The translations under genes were made by a program, and so were the position numbers. Shown here one piece after another: positions 1 to 4,201 of a stretch of 5,216 bases of DNA; the stretch's first letter is position 1, and the number at the start of each line of letters is the position of its first letter. The notes below the pieces were generated by a model, which had not been told where the DNA came from, made no database searches, and worked only from the letters and a program-made list of their open reading frames with translations. Source of the stretch: Gammaproteobacteria bacterium (lineage in GTDB: Bacteria; Pseudomonadota; Gammaproteobacteria; Thiohalobacterales; Thiohalobacteraceae); assembly GCA_016214925.1 (NCBI GenBank), contig JACRMO010000003.1, positions 1 through 5,216 of the forward strand. The letters are read 5' to 3'.

Positions 1-5
1 GGAAG

Positions 6-515
6 ATGACTGCGCCAGGTACAAACGCTGCTTACGAAGCGACTCGACGCGGCTCGCTGCTGACGCCCGATCAGCAGACTTGGATCGGGCAGGCTGACAC
101 ACTGTTCGTCGCCAGCGCACATCCCGAATACGGTGCGGACGCCTCGCATCGCGGCGGAAAGCCCGGTTTTGTGGAGGTCATGAGTCCGCGATGCCTCCGC
201 ATCCCGGATTATGCGGGCAACAGCATGTTCAACACGCTCGGCAATTTCGAATGCTTTCCGCACGCGGGTCTGGCTTTCGTAGATTTCGAGCACGGCCGTC
301 TATTGCAGCTCAGCGGCCGTCCCGCGATTCGCTGGGATGTCGCGGATTCTTATCGGAGGACGGGTGGCACCGGGCGGTTCTGGGATCTCGAGATCGAAGC
401 CTGGCAGGAGAGCAAGCTCGCGCTACAGCTCAACTGGGAGTTCCTCGACTACTCACGGTTTAACCCGGAGCCGATGGATATTGAGCATCGCGGGGTTATG
501 CCGGGAAATACCTGA
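6..515 (+). CDS. Flavin-nucleotide-binding protein, pyridoxamine 5'-phosphate oxidase-like (probably 5'-truncated by the window)
   Basis: This appears to be the C-terminal part of a predicted FMN-binding split-barrel protein of the pyridoxamine-phosphate-oxidase-like superfamily (COG3576 type). Numbering from the ATG at 6, the family signature is clear: a DTLFVASAHP strand at about 31-40, DASHRGGKPGFV at 45-56, IPDYAGNSMFNTLGN at 66-80 and AGLAFVDFEHG at 87-97. A further block, LLQLSGRPAIRW, lies at 99-110, and a C-terminal GRFWDLEI...FNP block at about 123-153. In related proteins these blocks are preceded by another barrel region. The reading frame is open to the left edge and no convincing ribosome site precedes the ATG, so the real start is probably upstream and 6 is only the first visible ATG. 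No ferredoxin or FAD-reductase domain follows, although some relatives carry one. The substrate is unknown; a cytosolic flavin-dependent oxidoreductase role is inferred from the family only. The gene is followed by a long gap, so it is unlikely to be co-transcribed with the next gene. Confidence 0.8.
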   Translation: MTAPGTNAAYEATRRGSLLTPDQQTWIGQADTLFVASAHPEYGADASHRGGKPGFVEVMSPRCLRIPDYAGNSMFNTLGNFECFPHAGLAFVDFEHGRLLQLSGRPAIRWDVADSYRRTGGTGRFWDLEIEAWQESKLALQLNWEFLDYSRFNPEPMDIEHRGVMPGNT

Positions 516-808
516 ATATATGGGATCAGATACAAGAGTAGAAACCCACTATTTACTACAGGCATAGGCGGTCGCCGAGTTGTTAGTCAATAAGAAAAGG
601 GTACTGAGAATCATCTATCGATGCGTGGACACCGTAGGCACACTCCAGCGACACCGCTCAACAACCCAAACGGATGCGCCCGACGCATGACGCGCCCCCG
701 CTCATCGCGTCAAAAATATTGCACGTTCCGGCCCCGGCAGCGCAAACGCAACCTGCACTATAGTTGGCAAGCATAGCCGGCAAACACCGGTGAGAAACGG
801 CATCATTA

Positions 809-836
809 CGTCCGATCCGTGCGCCCCGTCCGATCC
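809..836 (+). repeat. 10-bp direct repeat upstream of the DUF59 promoter
   Basis: CGTCCGATCC occurs at 809-818 and again at 827-836, identical and 18 bp apart start to start. The second copy ends only five bases before the candidate -35 box at 842. Two equal half-sites close to two helical turns apart, just upstream of a promoter, fit the binding site of an activator. No known regulator site was recognised, so this is a sequence observation with an inferred role. Confidence 0.45.
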
Positions 837-841
837 AGCGC

Positions 842-870
842 TTGACCTGGCGCAATTCCTGCATTCTAAA
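842..870 (+). promoter_or_regulatory. Candidate sigma70 promoter for the DUF59-response regulator operon
   Basis: TTGACC at 842-847 (five of six to the -35 consensus) is followed, after a 17-bp spacer, by TCTAAA at 865-870 (four of six to the -10 consensus). Transcription would begin around 877, giving a leader of about 45 bases before the ATG at 922. The ideal spacing and the position just upstream of the first gene support it. It is a by-eye match only. Confidence 0.45.
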
Positions 871-921
871 AATCGGGGATACTGGCTCCATTCATTCTTA
901 TTGCACTCAGGGAGAGTTGTC

Positions 922-1182
922 ATGGCCTTACAGCCAACCACCAATCAGATCTATGCCATTCTCGACCAGGTCATGGACCCGGAGCTGAATCACAGCCTGG
1001 TCGAGCTCGGCATGATCCGCGACATCGACATCGACGACGGCCGGGTACAGGTCGAATTGCAGCTCACCACGCCGCATTGCCCGTTTGCCGGCGAGATCGA
1101 GCAGCGCATCCGCTCCGCCCTGCTGGAAATGGACAGCATCAGCGAAGTCGCCATCAACCGTCCCTGCGCGCGCGACGCCTGA
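922..1182 (+). CDS. MIP18/DUF59 family iron-sulfur cluster assembly-type protein
   Basis: An 86-residue cytosolic protein consisting of a single MIP18 (DUF59, PaaD/SufT-like) domain. Visible hallmarks are DPELNHSLVELGMIRDI at 19-35, matching the family DPE...LVxLGxI pattern, then alternating beta strands with DGRVQVELQLTTPHCPF (39-55). The latter includes the conserved TTPxCP cysteine, Cys53. The family includes SufT, the N-terminal domain of Mrp/ApbC and PaaD, which take part in assembling or delivering Fe-S clusters; the exact client here cannot be read from sequence. The start at 922 is chosen because GGAGAG at 911-916 lies five bases upstream and the domain begins right after it. An in-frame GTG at 790 would add 44 unconserved residues and has no ribosome site. 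The protein is short for the family: it ends soon after the last strand (INRPCARDA) and lacks the C-terminal PPW segment often present. It lies 38 bases upstream of the response regulator and is probably co-transcribed with it. Confidence 0.88.
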   Translation: MALQPTTNQIYAILDQVMDPELNHSLVELGMIRDIDIDDGRVQVELQLTTPHCPFAGEIEQRIRSALLEMDSISEVAINRPCARDA

Positions 1183-1220
1183 ACACAACAATCGAGCCGC
1201 GCATACCTGGAGAACACCGC

Positions 1221-2396
1221 GTGTCGACAGAAGACGCTGCCGCAACCAAGCCCCTAGTCCTGATTGTGGATGACTCGCGCGTCATCCGTATCGCCGCGCG
1301 CAAGATCCTCAAGGACGAATTCGAGCCGCTGGAGGCCGGCGACGGCGAAGAGGCCTGGGAGATGCTGAACAAGCACGAGGACATCGCGCTGGTGCTCTCC
1401 GACCTGTCCATGCCCTACCTCGACGGCATGGGCCTGCTGCAACGCCTGCGCAACGCCGAACCGGAGCGCCTGCGCAGCATGCCGATGATCATCGTCACCG
1501 GCGCCGAGGACGATGACGTGGCCAAGACCCGCGCGTTCGCCGCCGGCGCCTCCGACTTCATCAGTAAGCCGTTCGACTCCGTGCAACTGCTGGCGCACAC
1601 CCGCTCGCATATCCGCCTGGTAAAGACCACCCAGGAACTCAAAGAGACCACCACGGTACTCAACGAAAATCCGGCCACCGATCCGTTCACCGGACTGGGC
1701 AATCAACGCGCCTTCCTGGAACGCGGCCAGCAGGCACTGGCGCACGCCATCCGTCACCGCGGACAGGTGGCACTGGTGCTGTTCCAGATCGACAACTTCG
1801 ACAAGCTGTTCGTGCAGCATGGCAAACCGGTCGGCGGCGCGATCCTCAAGGCGGTCACCGCGGCCATTCAATCCCAGATCCGCCGTGAAGACGCCGCCTC
1901 CCGCATCAGCATGGCGCGCTTCGGTTTGGTGACCTGCTGCGCCGATGTCGACGGCGCGCGTGGCCTGGCCGGGCGCATCTGCGCGCGCCTTGCCAGTACG
2001 TCCGTCACCGGTAAGGATGGCGCACTGCTGCCCATCACGCTCAGCGCCAGTATCGTCTCGCCCGACCTCGACCGCGAACCGCGTTTCGAACAACTGCTCG
2101 GCCTGCTGGTCAAGCGCCTGGAACAGGCCTTGGCGCAAGGTCAGTGCATCGTCAGCGACGAATCCGGCGCGGTAACATCCGCACCCGCGGCGCCCACCGC
2201 CCCCCAGATGACCACCGCAGTGCCGCCGAGCATCGAAGCAGCGCTCGCGCAGCTCGCGCGCGGCGATAGCGCCAGTCTACAGCCGTATCTGCGCAATCTC
2301 GTGCGCACGATCCTGCCCCTGCTCAACCACTGGAACCAGACCGAGCAACGCGGCCTGGAGAGTGCACTCGAACGGATCCGCAGCCAGCTCGATTAA
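1221..2396 (+). CDS. Response regulator with REC domain and degenerate GGDEF domain
   Basis: A 391-residue cytosolic signalling protein. Residues about 11-130 form a receiver domain with the acidic pair Asp17/Asp18, phosphoacceptor Asp61 (in LSDLSMPYLDG), Thr93 and Lys116 (KPF), so it should be phosphorylatable. A helical linker (about 131-150) leads to a GGDEF-fold domain starting TDPFTGLGNQRAF at 153-165. The catalytic GGDEF position reads SMARF (230-234), so diguanylate cyclase activity is not expected. However, RRED at 221-224 places an RxxD inhibitory-site motif exactly five residues before that position, as in active cyclases that bind c-di-GMP there. After an Ala/Pro/Thr-rich linker (about 315-336) comes a helical tail of about 55 residues that I do not recognise. 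The GTG start at 1221 is supported by GGAGA at 1209-1213 and by the REC domain starting right after it; a longer frame from a TTG at 1077 would overlap the DUF59 gene. Likely role: phosphorylation-controlled and possibly c-di-GMP-binding regulator; output unknown. Confidence 0.9.
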   Translation: MSTEDAAATKPLVLIVDDSRVIRIAARKILKDEFEPLEAGDGEEAWEMLNKHEDIALVLSDLSMPYLDGMGLLQRLRNAEPERLRSMPMIIVTGAEDDDVAKTRAFAAGASDFISKPFDSVQLLAHTRSHIRLVKTTQELKETTTVLNENPATDPFTGLGNQRAFLERGQQALAHAIRHRGQVALVLFQIDNFDKLFVQHGKPVGGAILKAVTAAIQSQIRREDAASRISMARFGLVTCCADVDGARGLAGRICARLASTSVTGKDGALLPITLSASIVSPDLDREPRFEQLLGLLVKRLEQALAQGQCIVSDESGAVTSAPAAPTAPQMTTAVPPSIEAALAQLARGDSASLQPYLRNLVRTILPLLNHWNQTEQRGLESALERIRSQLD

Positions 2397-2399
2397 AAC

Positions 2400-2472
2400 T
2401 GGGGACAGAGCCGACACAGTACTGCCTGTGGCAAGCCTTCGACCATGGCGGTGGAATTCGGCTCTGACCCCA
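2400..2472 (-). repeat. REP/MITE-like inverted-repeat element, copy A
   Basis: A 73-bp element begins four bases after the response regulator stop codon. Its ends form a near-perfect inverted repeat: TGGGGACAGAGCCGA at 2400-2414 pairs with TCGGCTCTGACCCCA at 2458-2472, with one mismatch. Inside is a smaller hairpin, TGCC/GGCA (2423-2426 and 2430-2433). Reverse-complemented, it aligns with copy B at 3011-3084 over nearly its whole length, including a conserved interior (GAATTCCACCGCCAT, AAGGCTTGCC, CAGGCAG). It carries no ORF. It resembles the short palindromic elements mobilised by REP-associated tyrosine transposases, but no transposase is in the window, so the class is inferred. Confidence 0.8.
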
Positions 2473-2486
2473 TCTTCCATTTTTCT

Positions 2487-2494
2487 GCTAGCAT
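2487..2494 (+). promoter_or_regulatory. Possible extended -10 promoter for yajQ
   Basis: TGCTAGCAT-like sequence (TG at 2486-2487, TAGCAT at 2489-2494) resembles an extended -10 element and lies downstream of a T-rich stretch. Transcription would start near 2501, leaving a leader of about 23 bases. There is no good -35 box; the nearest candidate, CTGACC at 2464-2469, is inside repeat copy A with a 19-bp spacer. A weak match, offered because yajQ is separated from the upstream gene by the repeat element. Confidence 0.25.
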
Positions 2495-2523
2495 GCCCCG
2501 CAGTTCCACCACGGCGTATGCCC

Positions 2524-3006
2524 ATGCCCTCCTTCCATATCGTCTCCGAAGTCGACCGGCACGAAGTCAACAACGCCGTCGATCAGGCCAACCGCGAGAT
2601 CGGCGCGCGCTTCGATTTCAAAGGCAGCGATGCCAAGATCGAATATGTCGAGAACAGCTTGAAGCTGGAGGCGCAGAGCGAATTCCAGATCGATCAGATG
2701 CGCGACATCCTGGAAAAGAAACTCGCCAAGCGCGGCATCGACCTCGCCGCGCTCAAGCCCGACAAGGTCGAGGAATCCGGCACGCGGGCGCGACAGAAGA
2801 TCGAGGTGCGTCAGGGCATCGACCAGGACTCCGGCCGCAAGATCGTCAAGTTCATCAAGGACAGCAAACTCAAGGTACAGGCCAGCATTCAAGGCGATCA
2901 GTTGCGCATCACCGGCAAGAAGCGCGACGATCTGCAGGAGGCCATCGCCCTGCTGCGCAAGAGCGAAATCGGGCTGCCCATGCAATATCAGAATTTCCGG
3001 GATTGA
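2524..3006 (+). CDS. yajQ: YajQ family nucleotide-binding protein
   Basis: A 160-residue protein that matches YajQ (UPF0234) over its full length, close to the E. coli size. Signatures are the N-terminal MPSFHIVSEVD, VNNAVDQANREIGARFDFKG at about 15-34, KIVKFIKDSKLKVQASIQGD at about 106-125, ITGKKRDDLQ at about 129-138 and the terminal NFRD. The fold is two ferredoxin-like domains that bind nucleotides or RNA; a Xanthomonas family member (XC_3703) is reported to bind c-di-GMP and act in virulence gene control. The start at 2524 is chosen because MPSF is the usual family N-terminus; an in-frame ATG at 2518 would add Met-Pro. Neither has a recognisable Shine-Dalgarno sequence. Family proteins often have Asp at residue 5, where this one has His. 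The gene is flanked on both sides by inverted copies of a REP-like element and converges on cyaY. Identification is firm; the cellular role in this organism is not known. Confidence 0.96.
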   Translation: MPSFHIVSEVDRHEVNNAVDQANREIGARFDFKGSDAKIEYVENSLKLEAQSEFQIDQMRDILEKKLAKRGIDLAALKPDKVEESGTRARQKIEVRQGIDQDSGRKIVKFIKDSKLKVQASIQGDQLRITGKKRDDLQEAIALLRKSEIGLPMQYQNFRD

Positions 3007-3008
3007 AC

Positions 3009-3089
3009 AATGGGGTCAGAGACGAATTCCACCGCCATCGCATAAGGCTTGCCGCAGGCAGCACCTAATTCGTCTCTGACCCCATTTTT
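3009..3089. terminator. Likely terminator between convergent yajQ and cyaY, formed by repeat copy B
   Basis: The 20-bp perfect stem (3009-3028 with 3067-3086) is followed on the plus strand by TTTTT at 3085-3089, the arrangement of an intrinsic terminator, immediately after the yajQ stop at 3004-3006. It also lies about 18 bases beyond the cyaY stop on the other strand, where the trailing bases are less T-rich. The loop is long (38 bases), which weakens a classical reading, but the inner mini-hairpin shortens it. A role for both genes is inferred from position. Confidence 0.55.
3011..3084 (+). repeat. REP/MITE-like inverted-repeat element, copy B
   Basis: A 74-bp element starting four bases after the yajQ stop codon. 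Its arms form a perfect 20-bp inverted repeat when two flanking bases are included (3009-3028 with 3067-3086), enclosing a 38-base loop that contains a TGCC/GGCA mini-hairpin (3050-3053 and 3057-3060). It aligns in opposite orientation with copy A (2400-2472). At the one stem position where the outer arms differ between copies, both partners have changed (A-T here, C-G in A), so pairing is preserved. No ORF is present. Confidence 0.85.
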
Positions 3090-3104
3090 CACATCGACAG
3101 ATTC

Positions 3105-3434
3105 TCAATCTTTCAATGTCACCGTTGCACCCAACTTGCGCGTGAAGGCCTGGCTCAAGGTATCCATCAGCGTCGCGCCGGTCTTGTCGTCGACCCACAC
3201 ACCGCGGCCGGCATCGAAGCTGAAATGCGCCGGCCCCAGTGGCGAGGCGACCCAGATCTGTTGCACCGGTTCCTGGCGATTGATGATGATCTGAGCGCCG
3301 TCCTCGAAGACCACGGTCAGCACCCCATCGACGATATCCAGGTCCAGGTCGTCACAGGCCGATTCGGCCTCAAGCTGCTCCAGAAGGCCATCCAGTGTCT
3401 GGCTGACGCGTACCGCGTAGGAAAGATCGGTCAT
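3105..3434 (-). CDS. cyaY: Iron-sulfur cluster assembly protein CyaY (bacterial frataxin)
   Basis: A 109-residue bacterial frataxin, nearly the length of E. coli CyaY. Diagnostic blocks are GVLTVVFEDGAQIIINRQEPVQQIW (about 37-61), the SPLGPAHFSFD stretch (64-74), GVWVDDKTG (78-86) and a C-terminal helix ending in GATVTLKD. Frataxins bind iron and cysteine desulfurase IscS and tune Fe-S cluster assembly on IscU in the cytosol. The first helix and strand carry the expected acidic patch (LEQLEAESACDDLDLD, about 18-33) used for iron and partner binding. The start (ATG on the minus strand at 3434-3432) is preceded by GGGGA about six bases upstream and matches the family N-terminus; a longer in-frame extension toward 3650 is unconserved and would overlap the divergent promoter region. 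It is convergent with yajQ and divergent from fabA, and appears to be a single-gene unit. Identification is secure; iron donor versus regulator of IscS remains a family-level debate. Confidence 0.95.
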   Translation of the reverse strand: MTDLSYAVRVSQTLDGLLEQLEAESACDDLDLDIVDGVLTVVFEDGAQIIINRQEPVQQIWVASPLGPAHFSFDAGRGVWVDDKTGATLMDTLSQAFTRKLGATVTLKD

Positions 3435-3501
3435 GGGACATCCCCAGGCTGATGTGGAAGAGACGCACGGCTTGCGCGAAGTCAAGACGGCAGGGCCCGG
3501 A

Positions 3502-3530
3502 ATCATGGGTGACGGCCGCCGGCAAATCAA
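3502..3530 (-). promoter_or_regulatory. Candidate sigma70 promoter for cyaY
   Basis: Read on the minus strand, TTGATT (plus-strand 3525-3530) and CATGAT (plus-strand 3502-3507) are separated by exactly 17 bases, each matching four of six consensus positions. Transcription would start near 3495, about 60 bases before the cyaY start. It is the best-spaced pair in the divergent region but remains a weak by-eye match. Confidence 0.35.
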
Positions 3531-3537
3531 CCGGAGA

Positions 3538-3557
3538 ACAGGCAGGCATATGCCTGT
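3538..3557. promoter_or_regulatory. Palindrome in the cyaY-fabA divergent region, possible operator
   Basis: CAGGCATATGCCTG at 3543-3556 is a perfect 14-bp palindrome. An overlapping alternative pairs ACAGGCA (3538-3544) with TGCCTGT (3551-3557). It covers the place where the -35 box of the fabA promoter should be and lies just upstream of the cyaY -35 candidate, a typical position for a repressor or activator site. It does not match the FadR or FabR operator patterns I know. The regulatory role is inferred. Confidence 0.4.
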
Positions 3558-3578
3558 AGTTTTAACGCCCGCCTGGGC

Positions 3579-3584
3579 TAGAAT
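3579..3584 (+). promoter_or_regulatory. Candidate -10 box of the fabA promoter
   Basis: TAGAAT (five of six to consensus) lies 70 bases before the fabA start. No good -35 box is found at 16-18 bases; that position (about 3555-3561) is occupied by the end of a palindrome. A weak -35 overlapped by an operator-like site suggests activator-dependent or regulated transcription. The leader would be about 60 bases. Confidence 0.4.
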
Positions 3585-3653
3585 AGCGCCCTCGAAACGC
3601 CCTCCACGGTTGGGCGTGCCTTCATATCGACGTATAGACGACGAGTCCACTCG

Positions 3654-4190
3654 ATGCCCAATACCAGCCCCAGCCTAATTCGCCCCAGCCAGTTCTCTTT
3701 CGAAGAACTCCTCACCTGCGGTCGCGGCGAGATGTTCGGGCCGGGCAATGCGCAACTGCCGCTGCCGCCGATGCTCATGTTCGACCGCATCACCCACATC
3801 AGCGAGACCGGCGGCGCGCACGGCAAGGGCGAGATCCGCGCCGAATTGGATATCACACCGGATCTGTGGTTCTTCGGCTGTCACTTCGAAGGCGATCCGG
3901 TCATGCCCGGTTGCCTGGGTCTGGACGCCATGTGGCAATTGATCGGTTTCTTTCTCGGGTGGGGCGGCGGCCCCGGCCGTGGCCGCGCACTCGGCGGCGG
4001 CGAAATCAAATTCTCCGGACAGGTCACCCCGAAAAACAAAACGGTGGCCTATCGAATCGACATGACGCGTGTCATCAAACGTAAACTCTTCATGGGCATC
4101 GCCGATGGCATCATGTCCGTAGACGGCCGCGAGATTTATCACGCCAAGGATCTGCGCGTCGGCCTGTTCACCTCCACCGATAATTTCTGA
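3654..4190 (+). CDS. fabA: 3-hydroxydecanoyl-[acyl-carrier-protein] dehydratase/isomerase FabA
   Basis: A 178-residue FabA, colinear with E. coli FabA (172 residues) apart from a slightly longer N-terminus. It is a cytosolic hot-dog-fold dimer that dehydrates 3-hydroxydecanoyl-ACP to trans-2-decenoyl-ACP and isomerises it to cis-3-decenoyl-ACP, the branch point of anaerobic unsaturated fatty acid synthesis. The active-site segment WFFGCHFEGDPVMPGCLGLD (about 72-91) supplies His77 and Asp91, the two catalytic residues. Other family blocks are CGRGEMFG at 22-29, MLMFDRI at 40-46, GRALGGGEIKFSGQV at 110-124 and the C-terminal DLRVGLF at 166-172. The ATG at 3654 has only a weak GAG ribosome site (3643-3645), which lies in a small CGAG/CTCG hairpin touching the start codon. 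fabB follows after 11 bases, so the two form an operon as in many Gammaproteobacteria. Identification is very firm. Confidence 0.97.
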   Translation: MPNTSPSLIRPSQFSFEELLTCGRGEMFGPGNAQLPLPPMLMFDRITHISETGGAHGKGEIRAELDITPDLWFFGCHFEGDPVMPGCLGLDAMWQLIGFFLGWGGGPGRGRALGGGEIKFSGQVTPKNKTVAYRIDMTRVIKRKLFMGIADGIMSVDGREIYHAKDLRVGLFTSTDNF

Positions 4191-4193
4191 GGT
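4189..4193 (+). promoter_or_regulatory. fabB ribosome binding site overlapping the fabA stop codon
   Basis: GAGGT at 4189-4193 begins inside the fabA TGA stop (4188-4190) and sits eight bases before the fabB ATG at 4202. The overlap supports translational linkage of the two genes and fixes the fabB start. Confidence 0.65.
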
Positions 4194-4201
4194 CAAAAGC
4201 A

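Larger units (their letters stand above)
516..921. other. Long intergenic region without a recognisable gene
   Basis: About 400 bases lie between the flavoprotein gene and the DUF59 gene. The left part (about 516-620) is visibly AT-richer than the surrounding genes and has no ORF with recognisable homology in either strand. The middle contains two short hairpins: ATGCG/CGCAT at 674-678 and 684-688, and TGACGCG/CGCGTCA at 688-694 and 706-712. Neither is followed by a T-run, so neither looks like an intrinsic terminator. The right part holds a 10-bp direct repeat and a candidate promoter, listed separately. No tRNA or known riboswitch could be recognised by eye. It could be decayed sequence or a junction of an accessory segment, but nothing proves that. 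Confidence 0.6.

Noticed and set aside
688..712. TGACGCG/CGCGTCA hairpin as a terminator
   Set aside because: It is followed by A residues, not T, on the plus strand, and the T-run precedes it on the minus strand; far from any stop codon.
719..764. TTGCAC ... TATAGT as a promoter
   Set aside because: The boxes are 34 bases apart, and at the correct distance from TATAGT there is no -35 match; the 842-870 pair is better.
790..921. Upstream GTG start for the DUF59 gene
   Set aside because: No ribosome site, the extra 44 residues are unlike the family, and the promoter candidate at 842-870 lies inside; ATG 922 has a good GGAGAG.
1077..1220. Upstream TTG start for the response regulator
   Set aside because: It would overlap the DUF59 gene in another frame and adds unconserved residues; GTG 1221 has GGAGA upstream and begins just before the receiver domain.
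1254..2138. 294-codon open frame on the minus strand
   Set aside because: It lies wholly antisense to the response regulator, whose domains are clear; the translation has no recognisable family and reflects GC-rich codon bias.
2362..2523. Extended N-terminus of yajQ
   Set aside because: It would run through the REP-like element and the end of the previous gene; the family starts at MPSF.
2445..3068. 207-codon plus-strand frame over yajQ
   Set aside because: A shadow of yajQ, Arg/Gln-rich, reaching into repeat copy B; no homology.
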